Origin: Acidobacteriaceae bacterium UBA1795
GTDB taxonomy: Bacteria > Acidobacteriota > Terriglobia > Terriglobales > Acidobacteriaceae
Direction: 5' to 3'
Assembly (NCBI GenBank): GCA_002314435.1
Contig: DCFV01000169.1
Coordinates: 1 to 12,768, forward strand
DNA length: 12,768 nucleotides
Translations under genes and position numbers: made by a program
The notes under the pieces: generated by a model
What the model was told of the DNA's origin: nothing
Databases searched by the model: none
What the model saw: the letters and a program-made list of their open reading frames with translations, nothing else
Shown: piece after piece, positions 1 through 7,372 of the stretch
Layout of the letters: the number at the start of each line of letters is the position of its first letter
Position numbering within the stretch: position 1 is the stretch's first letter

Positions 1-135
1 TCCACTGACTGCGACAACGACACGCTGCTCTTCCGCGTTGAAGTTGAAGGCGACGGCCTAGTCTGCCACGAAGGCACCGTAAGCTGCTTCACGCGCCCCC
101 TCGCGCTCGATCAGAAAGAGGCCTCCAATGGCTAA
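1..135 (+). CDS. hisI: phosphoribosyl-AMP cyclohydrolase HisI, C-terminal fragment (5' end outside window)
   Basis: Frame 1 is open from the first base and encodes 44 residues ending at TAA 133-135. HisI opens the purine ring of phosphoribosyl-AMP, the third step of histidine synthesis, in the cytoplasm. The fragment starts inside the metal-binding core: TDCDNDTLL carries the three alternating Asp residues (fragment residues 3, 5, 7) that bind Mg in the family and a Zn-binding Cys (4). GLVCHEGTVSCF then supplies the other two Zn Cys (22, 29). The protein ends about 15 residues after this motif, so no HisE pyrophosphohydrolase domain is fused; this is monofunctional HisI. Its last 8 bases overlap the hisG start (ATGGCTAA, 128-135), which implies translational coupling. 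The N-terminal part cannot be assessed. Confidence 0.93.
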   Translation, partial: STDCDNDTLLFRVEVEGDGLVCHEGTVSCFTRPLALDQKEASNG

Positions 136-1003
136 CAAACTCCGTCTCGGTCTTCCCAAGGGTAGCCTGCAGGATGCCACCATAGCTCTCTTCAAGCGCG
201 CCGGCTGGAACATCTACGCCGACGGCCGCTCCTACTTTCCCTCCATCGACGACAGCGAAATCGAGTGCATGCTGATCCGCGCGCAGGAGATGGCTCGCTA
301 CGTCGACCACGGTGTGCTCGATGCCGGCCTCACCGGTATCGACTGGGTCGTTGAGAGCGGCCTCGACCTCACCAGCGTCACCACCCTCACGTACGCCAAG
401 CAGTCCCGTCGCAAAGTGCGTTGGGTGCTCGCCGTCCCCGAGTCCAGCGGCTTTGAGAAGGCTGAAGACCTCGAAGGCAAGATCATCGCCACCGAGTTGG
501 TTGAAGTCACCAAACGCTACTTCGCCGCCAAGGGCGTCAACGTAAAGGTCGAGTTCAGCTGGGGAGCCACTGAAGTCAAGCCGCCCACACTCGCTGACGC
601 TATCGTCGAAGTGACTGAGACCGGCAGCTCACTCAAGGCCAACCACCTCAAGATCATCGACACTGTCATGGAGAGCGAAACGCACTTGATCGCCGGCAAA
701 GCGGCGCTCGAAGATGAGTGGAAGCGCGAAAAAATCAATCAGATCGCGCTCATGCTGCGTGGAGCTATCGACGCGCAGTCGCAGGTGGGCCTCATGCTCA
801 ATGTAAAGCGTGCAGACCTCGATGCCGTGCTCGGCGTGCTTCCCGCGCTCAACTCGCCAACCGTGTCTCACCTCAGCAACTCCGAGTGGGTCGCGGTCAA
901 CACCATCGTTGAAGAGCGAGTAGCACGCGACGTTATCCCACGCCTAAAGGCAGCCAACGCAACGGGCATCGTCGAATACCCGCTCAACAAAGTGGTGCTC
1001 TAA
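128..1003 (+). CDS. hisG: ATP phosphoribosyltransferase HisG, long form
   Basis: This 291-residue enzyme condenses ATP with PRPP, the committed and normally feedback-inhibited first step of histidine synthesis. The N-terminal half has family landmarks: LGLPKGSL (7-14), the GLTGIDWV segment (67-74) and the ELVEVTKRYF helix (123-132). The PRPP-binding loop is ADAIVEVTETGSSL (156-169), a variant of the usual D-x-V-S-T-G-T-T-L. After about residue 210 comes an ACT-like regulatory domain, including the LNSPTVSHL segment (241-249). The length and this domain identify the long, hexameric, histidine-inhibited form, so no HisZ partner is expected. ATG 128 sits 6 nt after a GAGG (118-121), and the N-terminus matches the family. 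It overlaps hisI by 8 bp; hisD follows after 25 nt. Confidence 0.97.
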   Translation: MANKLRLGLPKGSLQDATIALFKRAGWNIYADGRSYFPSIDDSEIECMLIRAQEMARYVDHGVLDAGLTGIDWVVESGLDLTSVTTLTYAKQSRRKVRWVLAVPESSGFEKAEDLEGKIIATELVEVTKRYFAAKGVNVKVEFSWGATEVKPPTLADAIVEVTETGSSLKANHLKIIDTVMESETHLIAGKAALEDEWKREKINQIALMLRGAIDAQSQVGLMLNVKRADLDAVLGVLPALNSPTVSHLSNSEWVAVNTIVEERVARDVIPRLKAANATGIVEYPLNKVVL

Positions 1004-1028
1004 ACCAGCAGAAGGAGAGGCACGCACA

Positions 1029-2306
1029 ATGAAGCTGCTTCGAACCAAAGGTCGCGGCGCGCAGGAAACTGCGCAAACTCTCGCGGCCCTTGAAACCCGC
1101 GGCGGTGCGGCGCTCGATACCGTGCTGCCCGCCGTGCGGCGCATCGTATCCGCCGTGCGCCGCCAGGGCGACCGAGCCCTGCTGCGCTTTGCCGCGGAGT
1201 TCGACTCGCTCCCCGGCCCGCAGGCGTTGCGCGTCTCGCCTGAAGAAATGGCCGCAGCATGGGATGCGGTTGATCCCGATATGCGAGATGCACTCTCTGT
1301 GGCTGCCGCACAGATCCGCGACTTTTCCGTAGGCCAGTTGCCCGCATCCTGGAGCAGTTCGCCCATCGATGGCCTCACCACCGGCCAACTCGTGCGGCCA
1401 CTCGGTTCCGTAGGTTGTTACATTCCCAGCGGCCGTCATCCATTGCCGTCCACGTTGCTCATGACGGCCATCCCCGCGCAGGTCGCAGGTGTCGAGCGAG
1501 TCGTAGTCGTCTCGCCCCGGCCCGCGCCCGAGACTCTCGCTGCCGCGCACCTGCTCGGCATCACTGAGTTCTATCGCGTAGGTGGCGCACACGCTGTTGC
1601 CGCGCTGGCCTATGGCACCGCTAGCATCGCGCACGTCAACAAGATCGTGGGCCCAGGCAATCTCTATGTCACCGCCGCAAAGCGCTTCGTTGCCTTCGAC
1701 TGTGCGATTGATATGCTTGCCGGCCCCACCGAAATTGTGGTCACCAGCGAGCGCGGCCACGCTGCCGACATCGCTTCTGACCTTGTCGCGCAGGCCGAAC
1801 ACGATCCTGAAGCGCTCGCCATCTTCGTTACCACGCGCTCTGATCTTGCGCGAGAAGTCATGGCAGAGACAAAGCAGCGCAGCCGCACCAACCCCATTGC
1901 ACGCCAGGCTCTCGACCGCAACGGCCTCGTCATCGTCGCGGCCAGTTTGGATGAAGCGCATGCAATCACCAATCGCCTCGCTCCAGAGCACCTCACCGTC
2001 GATGCCGCACGCGATCTCGACTGGGTATACAATGCAGGATCCGTCTTCATCGGGCGTTGGTCCGCGCAGCCCATGGGCGACTACATCTCCGGGCCCAATC
2101 ACACGCTTCCCACCGGCGGCACGGCGCACGTGCGCGGCGGCCTCAGTGTTAACGACTTCGTCAAACTCATCACCATCCAGCAGTATTCAGGCGCAGCCAT
2201 GCGCGCACTCGGCCCCAAGGCAGAGTTGTTGGCGCGCGCTGAAGGACTCGTCGGTCACGCCGCAGCCATTCGTATACGGCTCAGCAGGAGGAAAGCCAAT
2301 GCCTGA
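1029..2306 (+). CDS. hisD: histidinol dehydrogenase HisD
   Basis: This 425-residue protein is full length for the Zn-dependent enzyme that oxidises L-histidinol to L-histidine in two NAD-dependent steps, the end of the pathway. By alignment with the E. coli enzyme, the Zn ligands are Q255 and H258 (in AQAEHDPEA), D351 (in PMGDYISGP) and H410 (in EGLVGHAAAI). The catalytic Glu-His pair is E320-H321 (LAPEHL). The family block GPNHTLPTGG lies at 355-364, with Asn where many members have Ser. The NAD-site segment KIVGPGNLYV is at 205-214. The start follows a strong AAGGAGAGG (1012-1020) with an 8-nt spacer. Nothing key is missing. It overlaps hisC by 8 bp (ATGCCTGA). Confidence 0.98.
   Translation: MKLLRTKGRGAQETAQTLAALETRGGAALDTVLPAVRRIVSAVRRQGDRALLRFAAEFDSLPGPQALRVSPEEMAAAWDAVDPDMRDALSVAAAQIRDFSVGQLPASWSSSPIDGLTTGQLVRPLGSVGCYIPSGRHPLPSTLLMTAIPAQVAGVERVVVVSPRPAPETLAAAHLLGITEFYRVGGAHAVAALAYGTASIAHVNKIVGPGNLYVTAAKRFVAFDCAIDMLAGPTEIVVTSERGHAADIASDLVAQAEHDPEALAIFVTTRSDLAREVMAETKQRSRTNPIARQALDRNGLVIVAASLDEAHAITNRLAPEHLTVDAARDLDWVYNAGSVFIGRWSAQPMGDYISGPNHTLPTGGTAHVRGGLSVNDFVKLITIQQYSGAAMRALGPKAELLARAEGLVGHAAAIRIRLSRRKANA
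2286..2291 (+). promoter_or_regulatory. ribosome binding site that fixes the hisC start
   Basis: A perfect AGGAGG inside the 3' end of hisD lies 7 nt before ATG 2299. The hisC frame stays open far upstream (to about 1582, antiparallel in content to hisD and without HisC similarity), so this site and the family N-terminus decide the true start. Confidence 0.85.
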
Positions 2307-3387
2307 CGCCATCCTCACGCAACCAGTACCGCGCCTTCGCGTGCAGGCAATGAAGGAGTATCATCCACCGCTCGGCAGCCGCGACAGCCTGCGCCTCGAC
2401 TTCAACGAGAACACACTTGCGTGCTCACCGAAAGTGCGCGAGGCGCTCAGCCGCATCACAACGGGCGCGCTCACGCGATATCCCGAGCGTGAGCCGGTAG
2501 AAGCCATCGTCGCTAACTATCTCGGGCTTCAGCCAGCGCAGGTCGCGCTCACCAACGGCGTCGACGAGGCTATCCACGTCCTCTTCGAAACGTTCCTCGA
2601 AGCCGACGACGAACTGCTTTTGCCCGTGCCGACCTACACCATGTACGAGGTCTACGCCACAGCTACTGATGCGTGCATCGTGCCCGTGCAGGCCGCCGAC
2701 GATCTCGCGTTTCCGTTCGAACGGCTGGTTGCCGCGATCACGCCACGCACCAAAATCATCGTCATTGCGAATCCCAACAGCCCGTCAGGCACCGTTTGCA
2801 CACGCGCAGAGATTTTGGAAATCGCGCGCCTTGCGCCCCAGGCCCTGGTCCTCGTCGACGAAGCCTACTTCCACTTCTTCGGCGAAACGGTGATAGATTT
2901 GGTCGGAACAATTCCCAACCTCATCGTGGCGCGTACCTTCTCCAAAGCCTACGGCCTTGCCGGCCTGCGCCTAGGTCTGCTTGCGGGCCCCGTTGACCTC
3001 ATGCGCTGGGCCCGCCGCGTGCTCTCGCCCTACAGCGTCAACTCGCTCGCACTCGCCTGCCTGTCACCCGCGCTCGAAGACGCGTCGTATCTCGACTGGT
3101 ACGTAGCCGAAGTCCTCGCTGCTCGAGCCGAGTTCGAAGCCGTCATCGATGCCGCCGGACTGCATCGTTGGCCCAGCCGAGCCAACTTTGTTCTCGTTGA
3201 CATCGGCCCACGTCACGCAGAGTTCACGCGCCGCATGCGCGAGGCGGGCGTGCTCGTTCGCGATCGGTCCAGCGACCCCGGCTGCGACGGTCGCGTGCGC
3301 ATCACCATCGGTACGCGCGAGCAAATGCGCCAGGCCGCAACCGCTTTGCGTGACACCCTCGCTGCACTCAACCTGGAGGCGCAATGA
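2299..3387 (+). CDS. hisC: histidinol-phosphate aminotransferase HisC
   Basis: This 362-residue class I/II PLP aminotransferase converts imidazole-acetol phosphate plus glutamate to histidinol phosphate. Visible motifs are DFNENT (34-39), the substrate-loop signature of HisC; the cofactor segment ANPNSPSG with N160; DEAYFHF with D187 and Y190; the PLP lysine K216 in RTFSKAYGLAGLRLG, with phosphate-binding R224; and the carboxylate-binding R335 (VRITIG). The frame is open 717 nt further upstream, but that extension lies across hisD in another frame and resembles no aminotransferase. I place the start at ATG 2299, preceded by AGGAGG. The gene overlaps hisD by 8 bp and hisB by 4 bp (ATGA). Confidence 0.97.
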   Translation: MPDAILTQPVPRLRVQAMKEYHPPLGSRDSLRLDFNENTLACSPKVREALSRITTGALTRYPEREPVEAIVANYLGLQPAQVALTNGVDEAIHVLFETFLEADDELLLPVPTYTMYEVYATATDACIVPVQAADDLAFPFERLVAAITPRTKIIVIANPNSPSGTVCTRAEILEIARLAPQALVLVDEAYFHFFGETVIDLVGTIPNLIVARTFSKAYGLAGLRLGLLAGPVDLMRWARRVLSPYSVNSLALACLSPALEDASYLDWYVAEVLAARAEFEAVIDAAGLHRWPSRANFVLVDIGPRHAEFTRRMREAGVLVRDRSSDPGCDGRVRITIGTREQMRQAATALRDTLAALNLEAQ

Positions 3388-4016
3388 CCACCGCCAAGAA
3401 ATCCCCGGCAAAGAAATTTGTAGCGAAGACCCGCACCGTAGGCTTCGAGCGCAATACCACTGAGACGCGCATCGTCATCAATCTCACCATTGAAGGCCGC
3501 GGCCAGTACAAGGTGTCTACCGGGATCCGCTTCTTCGATCACATGCTCGAACTGTTCACACGCCACGGCGCCTTCGACCTCGCCCTGACGTGTGACGGCG
3601 ACCTTGATGTAGATCAGCACCACACTGTGGAGGACGTCGGCATCGCACTGGGCGAGGCCTTCGATCGCGCTCTGGGCGACAAGCGCGGCATCCTCCGCGC
3701 AGGCTACTTCGTCATGCCCATGGATGAAACGCTCGCCATCGCAGCCGTTGATCTCAGCGGCCGCGCAGCCTTCGCCGTCGATACCAAAGTCCGCACGCGC
3801 CTCGTTGGCGATCTGCAGACCGAACTCGTCGCCGATTTCTTCGAGGGCTTCGCCCGCGGCGCGCGCGCCAACGTGCACGTCAAGACGATGTATGGTCGTT
3901 CCAATCACCACAAGATTGAAGCCATCTTCAAGGCCTTTGCGCGCGCGCTGCGCGTCGCCTGCTCGCGGGACATGCAACTCGGCGAGATGCTGCCTTCTAC
4001 TAAGGGGCTCCTCTGA
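3384..4016 (+). CDS. hisB: imidazoleglycerol-phosphate dehydratase HisB, monofunctional
   Basis: This 210-residue protein dehydrates IGP to imidazole-acetol phosphate using two Mn ions. The metal-binding motifs of the duplicated fold are present: DHML (52-55), DQHHTVEDVG (77-86) and GRSNHHKIEA (171-180), plus DETL (114-117) and a conventional FFEGFA segment (152-157). There is no N-terminal HAD phosphatase domain, so histidinol-phosphate phosphatase must be encoded elsewhere. The first 16 residues form a Lys/Ala-rich basic extension ahead of the family start (about TRTVGFERNTTET). The only usable start is ATG 3384, with GGAGG at 3375-3379 and an ATGA overlap with hisC. The stop shares one base with hisH (TGATG), so coupling on both sides is likely. 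Confidence 0.97.
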   Translation: MTTAKKSPAKKFVAKTRTVGFERNTTETRIVINLTIEGRGQYKVSTGIRFFDHMLELFTRHGAFDLALTCDGDLDVDQHHTVEDVGIALGEAFDRALGDKRGILRAGYFVMPMDETLAIAAVDLSGRAAFAVDTKVRTRLVGDLQTELVADFFEGFARGARANVHVKTMYGRSNHHKIEAIFKAFARALRVACSRDMQLGEMLPSTKGLL

Positions 4017-4633
4017 TGCGCGTCGCTGTCATTGATTACAAGGCCGGCAATCTTACATCTGTGCTGAAAGCTCTGCGCCACCTCGGTGCCGAGCCTGAGG
4101 TCACTGATGCTGACCTCACCCTCATTGAGCGCGCTGAGCGCATTGTTCTTCCAGGCGTTGGCCACTTCGCCGCCACCGCACGTCTCGACTCAACCGGAAT
4201 TACTACCGCTGTCCGCGCCGCCATTGCGCGCGGCGTGCCCTTCCTCGGCATCTGCGTCGGAATGCAGTGGCTGTTTGCGGGGTCCAGTGAAGAACCCAAT
4301 CAACGTGGCCTCGCCGCTTTCCCCCAGTCATGCTCCCGCTTCCCAGAGGGGCACGAAAAGGTTCCGCACGTCGGTTGGAATTCGCTGGAGGTCTGCCCCA
4401 ACTCGCGTCTCCTTGCAGGAATCAGCTCTGGCGAGTACGTCTACTTCACGCACTCCTATCGCGCACCTGTCGTCGCGGAGACAGTCGCGGCCTCGAACTA
4501 CATCGAGCCCTTCTCTGCCGCTGTCGAGCGTGCGAACGTGATGGGAGTACAGTTTCATCCCGAGAAATCTGGAGCGACAGGCTTGAAGATTCTACGTAAC
4601 TTCCTCGCATTCGCAATGGAGGGCGCATGCTGA
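4016..4633 (+). CDS. hisH: imidazole glycerol phosphate synthase, glutaminase subunit HisH
   Basis: This 205-residue class I glutamine amidotransferase hydrolyses glutamine and passes ammonia to HisF, with which it forms IGP synthase. The catalytic triad is intact: nucleophile C80 in FLGICVGMQWLF, H181 and E183 in GVQFHPEKSG. The N-terminal DYKAGNLTSV and the oxyanion segment LPGVGHF (45-51) are typical, as is KVPHVGWN (115-122). The start is ATG 4016, with AAGGGG at 4002-4007 and a TGATG junction with hisB. It overlaps hisF, its obligate partner, by 7 bp (ATGCTGA), an arrangement that favours equimolar synthesis. Confidence 0.97.
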   Translation: MRVAVIDYKAGNLTSVLKALRHLGAEPEVTDADLTLIERAERIVLPGVGHFAATARLDSTGITTAVRAAIARGVPFLGICVGMQWLFAGSSEEPNQRGLAAFPQSCSRFPEGHEKVPHVGWNSLEVCPNSRLLAGISSGEYVYFTHSYRAPVVAETVAASNYIEPFSAAVERANVMGVQFHPEKSGATGLKILRNFLAFAMEGAC

Positions 4634-5406
4634 CTAAACGCATCATCGCCTGCCTTGACGTGCACGATGGCCGCGTCGTCAAAGGCGTTCAATTCGTCGA
4701 CATCATCGACGCTGGCGATCCGGCAGAACTCGCCGCACGCCATGCGCGCGAAGGCGCGGACGAGATAGTGCTCCTGGACATTACCGCGACGCACGAAGGT
4801 CGCAAGACACTGCTCGACACCGTGCGCCGCGCGGCCAAGGTACTCTTCGTTCCGTTCTGTGTCGGCGGCGGCATTCGCAGCGCACGGGATGCAGAGCAGG
4901 TCTTCGATGCCGGTGCGGATAAGGTCAGCGTAAACTCCGCTGCTCTTGTTGACCCCATGTTGATTGACGCAATCGGCCGCAGCTTCGGCGCGCAGGCCGT
5001 CGTCGTTGCAATCGATGCACGACGCGATCCAACCGCTGCCGATCCGGTGCGCGACGCGCAGGTGCTCGTGCAGGGCGGACGGAAAGTCACAGGACGCCGC
5101 GTGGTCGAGTGGGCGCACGAGGCTGAGGCACGCGGAGCCGGTGAAATCCTGCTCACCTCCATGGACTCCGACGGCACGCGGGCAGGCTTCGATTGCGAGC
5201 TGACCGCGGCGGTGAGCGAAGCAGTGAACATTCCAGTCATCGCATCCGGTGGCGCAGGCACGGTGGCGCACTTCGCAGAGGTGTTCGCTCGAGGTAAGGC
5301 GGATGCCGCACTCGCCGCGAGCATCTTCCACTTCGGCGTTTCGAGCGCGCGCTCGCTCAAGCAGGAATTGGCTCAAGCCGGCGTTCCCGTGAGGCTTCCA
5401 TGCTGA
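4627..5406 (+). CDS. hisF: imidazole glycerol phosphate synthase, cyclase subunit HisF
   Basis: This 259-residue (beta-alpha)8 barrel takes ammonia from HisH and converts PRFAR to IGP and AICAR. The start MLTKRIIACLDV carries catalytic D11, and the second catalytic Asp is D130 (VVVAIDARR). Phosphate-binding segments are FCVGGGIRS (77-85), VSVNSAAL (101-107) and IASGGAG (205-211); DSDGTRAGFD (180-189) is the usual loop before the last beta strands. Length is normal (about 250-260). GGAGGG (4618-4623) lies just before the ATG, within hisH. It overlaps hisA by 7 bp with the same heptamer as the hisH/hisF junction. hisF precedes hisA, the reverse of the common order. Confidence 0.97.
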   Translation: MLTKRIIACLDVHDGRVVKGVQFVDIIDAGDPAELAARHAREGADEIVLLDITATHEGRKTLLDTVRRAAKVLFVPFCVGGGIRSARDAEQVFDAGADKVSVNSAALVDPMLIDAIGRSFGAQAVVVAIDARRDPTAADPVRDAQVLVQGGRKVTGRRVVEWAHEAEARGAGEILLTSMDSDGTRAGFDCELTAAVSEAVNIPVIASGGAGTVAHFAEVFARGKADAALAASIFHFGVSSARSLKQELAQAGVPVRLPC

Positions 5407-6077
5407 TTCCTTCGATTGATCTACTTGGCGGACGCATCGTCCAGTTGGTGCAGGGCGAAAAGCTTCGCCTCGCATTTGATGACTTTGACTATTGGATCGA
5501 AAAGTTCTCACGCTTCCCACTCGTGCAACTCATTGATCTGGACGCGGCGATGCGTCAGGGCGACAATTCCGCGCTTGTCTCGCAGATTGCCAAACGCCTC
5601 CCTGTGCAGGCCGGTGGCGGCATCCACTCCATTGAGCGCGCACGCCAAGTTCTCGACGCTGGAGCCAAGCGCGTCATCATCGGCTCCGCGTTTTTCTCGG
5701 CGGAGGGCACTGTGAACGCTGAGTTTGCCGCTTCACTTGCAGGCGCTATCGGCGCCGGGCGCGTCGTTGCCGGCATCGACACGAAGAATGGCCGTATCGC
5801 GGTGAAGGGCTGGAAGGCGCAGGTTGAGCTCACGCCTGACGATGCAATCCCGCAACTCGAACCGTACGCAGCCGCATTTCTCTACACGAATGTGGATGGC
5901 GAAGGCATGCTGCAAGGATTCCCGCTCGCCACCGCAGAGCGCCTGCGCGAACTCACGCAGCGGCAGCTCATCGTTGCCGGAGGCATCCGCAGCCAGCAGG
6001 AAGTCGATGCACTCGATGCGATCGGTGCAGATGCCGTGGTCGGCATGGCCGTGTACACAGATTTGCTAGCCGTCTAG
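5400..6077 (+). CDS. hisA: phosphoribosylformimino-AICAR ribotide isomerase HisA (variant active-site loop)
   Basis: This 225-residue (beta-alpha)8 barrel is paralogous to HisF and should isomerise ProFAR to PRFAR, the HisF substrate. It has MLIPSIDLLGGRIVQLVQG with the catalytic base D7, LIDLDAA (44-50), the phosphate segment QAGGGIHS (70-77), GIDTKNGRIAVKGW (125-138) with D127, and AGGIRS (193-198). It is about 15-20 residues shorter than typical HisA. The loop normally reading T-D-x-x-R-D-G-T-L is TNVDGEGML (163-171); aligned by hand, the Asp equivalent to catalytic D176 of Salmonella HisA is Glu168. Position in the operon supports HisA. A bifunctional HisA/TrpF (PriA-like) role cannot be excluded. 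The start is ATG 5400, with GAGG at 5391-5394. Confidence 0.92.
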   Translation: MLIPSIDLLGGRIVQLVQGEKLRLAFDDFDYWIEKFSRFPLVQLIDLDAAMRQGDNSALVSQIAKRLPVQAGGGIHSIERARQVLDAGAKRVIIGSAFFSAEGTVNAEFAASLAGAIGAGRVVAGIDTKNGRIAVKGWKAQVELTPDDAIPQLEPYAAAFLYTNVDGEGMLQGFPLATAERLRELTQRQLIVAGGIRSQQEVDALDAIGADAVVGMAVYTDLLAV

Positions 6078-6095
6078 CGCAGGAGTTTCCCTGCG
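6078..6095 (+). terminator. small hairpin directly after hisA, possible end-of-operon structure
   Basis: CGCAGG (6078-6083) and CCTGCG (6090-6095) form a perfect 6-bp stem with a 6-nt loop, starting at the base after the hisA stop codon. No run of T follows, so a classical intrinsic terminator is not supported. It could stabilise the 3' end of the mRNA or be chance. Confidence 0.25.
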
Positions 6096-6106
6096 TACCA
6101 TGCAGG

Positions 6107-6120
6107 CGCACGCAAGTGCG
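6107..6120 (+). other. hairpin with a GCAA (GNRA-type) tetraloop
   Basis: CGCAC (6107-6111), GCAA (6112-6115) and GTGCG (6116-6120) form a perfect 5-bp stem with a GNRA tetraloop, in the 111-nt gap between hisA and the aminotransferase gene. It lies 11 nt after the preceding hairpin. A weak -10-like TATGCT follows at 6136-6141, without a recognisable -35. The function is unknown. Confidence 0.3.
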
Positions 6121-6188
6121 GGCAACCGCATCGGGTATGCTGAAATCAAGGTTCTTCCCCAACCTGTGCGAAAGGAAATCAAACAAGC

Positions 6189-7358
6189 ATGACGAAAGTG
6201 AGCGGCATCCGCCTGGCTAAGCGGCTCGACGAAGTGGGCTTTTCCGACATTGTGCAGATTCGCAACAAGGTAATGGCCCTGCGTGCCGAGGGGCTTGAAG
6301 TGCACGCACTCCACGGAGGCGAGCCGTATTTCGAGACGCCTGAAGACATCAAGTATGCCGCAATTCAGGCTCTTGTCGAGAACCAGACGCACTATGCCGC
6401 CTCATCCGGCGTTCTTCCGCTCCGTAAGGCACTGGTGGAAAAGCTCGCACGCAAGAACAACCTGCAGGTGACCACCGACGAGGTCATCGCAACCGTGGGC
6501 GGATCGCAGGGACTCTATGCCGCGTTTCAAAGCGTGCTCGATCCCGGTGACGACGCGCTAGTATTTTCTCCCTATTGGACGCCAATCGGCGACTTGGTGA
6601 CCGGTGCGCAGGCACGGCCTCTGCTGGTGCCCACGGCCACTGCGCGGCGCAACGGCATTCGCAAAACGCTGGAGCAGTTCTCTACTCCCAAGACCCGCGT
6701 GGTTTACTACAACACGCCGCAGAATCCCAGCGGCCTGGTATTCACTCGTGCTGAGGCTGAAGAAGTCGCAGCCTTTGCCATCGAGCGCGATCTGGTAGTC
6801 ATCGCCGACGAAGCCTACGAAGACCTCGTGTACGACGGTGAGCATGTTTCCCTCGCCTCGCTGCCGGGCATGTCCGAGCGCACCATCACCTCCTACACAT
6901 TCTCAAAGAGCTATGCGATGACGGGCTGGCGCGCGGGCTACGCTGTGGCCAAGGAGCCGTTCATGACTGCGCTGCGCAAAATCGTGCTCTACTCGACTAA
7001 CGGCGTTTCCACGCCGGTGCAGTACGCCATGATCCAGGCTCTTAAGACGCCCGAATCGCAGATTGCCGCCTATCGTGAGGAGTACCGCAAGCGGCGCGAT
7101 CTGCTGGTCGCTGCTCTGAATGAAGTCGGCCTCGAGTGCGAACCGCCCGCCGGAGCCTTCTACGCATTTCCCAATGCGGAGAAAATCAACAAGAACAGCC
7201 GCACCGCCTCGCAGATCCTGCTCGAGAAGGCGCACATTGCCACCATTCCTGGTTCGGTCTTCGGCGCACAGGGAGAAGGCCATCTGCGCTTCGGCTACGC
7301 CATCACCATCCCGGAGATTGAAGCCTGCGTGGAGGCTCTGCGCAAGTTCTTCGCCTGA
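6189..7358 (+). CDS. class I PLP-dependent aminotransferase (aspartate aminotransferase-like)
   Basis: This 389-residue fold-type I aminotransferase has cofactor residues N179 (NTPQNPSG), D207 and Y210 (ADEAYEDLVYDG), the Schiff-base lysine K240 (TFSKSYAMTGWRAGY) and phosphate-binding R248. The substrate alpha-carboxylate arginine is R367 (HLRFGYA). An N-terminal GGEPYFETP (43-51) replaces the G-E-P-D-F-D-T-P of subgroup I-beta aspartate and prephenate aminotransferases. The reaction is transfer of an amino group between an amino acid and a 2-oxoacid; the amino acid is not determinable from sequence alone. Aspartate, alanine or aromatic substrates are possible. It begins 111 nt after hisA behind AAGGAA (6172-6177), so it may have its own promoter. 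It is not HisC, which is present upstream. Its 3' end faces the FUSC gene 14 nt away. Confidence 0.9.
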   Translation: MTKVSGIRLAKRLDEVGFSDIVQIRNKVMALRAEGLEVHALHGGEPYFETPEDIKYAAIQALVENQTHYAASSGVLPLRKALVEKLARKNNLQVTTDEVIATVGGSQGLYAAFQSVLDPGDDALVFSPYWTPIGDLVTGAQARPLLVPTATARRNGIRKTLEQFSTPKTRVVYYNTPQNPSGLVFTRAEAEEVAAFAIERDLVVIADEAYEDLVYDGEHVSLASLPGMSERTITSYTFSKSYAMTGWRAGYAVAKEPFMTALRKIVLYSTNGVSTPVQYAMIQALKTPESQIAAYREEYRKRRDLLVAALNEVGLECEPPAGAFYAFPNAEKINKNSRTASQILLEKAHIATIPGSVFGAQGEGHLRFGYAITIPEIEACVEALRKFFA

Positions 7359-7372
7359 TCGAACGCTTCGGG

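Noticed and set aside
984..2129. Long antisense open frame (381 codons) across hisD
   Set aside because: hisD is complete with all catalytic residues. GC-rich coding DNA commonly leaves long open frames on the opposite strand, and this translation resembles no protein family.
1582..2298. 717-nt upstream extension of the hisC frame, which would make a 601-residue protein
   Set aside because: The extension lies in another frame of hisD, is Ser/Pro/Arg-rich low-quality sequence, and HisC normally begins near ATG 2299, which has its own AGGAGG.
3213..3977. Antisense open frame of 254 codons across hisC/hisB
   Set aside because: It lies opposite conserved HisB and HisC motifs, and its composition looks like reverse-frame shadow.
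4555..5520. Antisense open frame of 321 codons across hisF
   Set aside because: It is a shadow of the well-supported hisF gene, with no recognisable domain and no start signals.
7350..7372. Possible bidirectional terminator between the aminotransferase and FUSC genes
   Set aside because: Only competing 4-bp TTCG/CGAA stems are visible and there is no T run in either direction.
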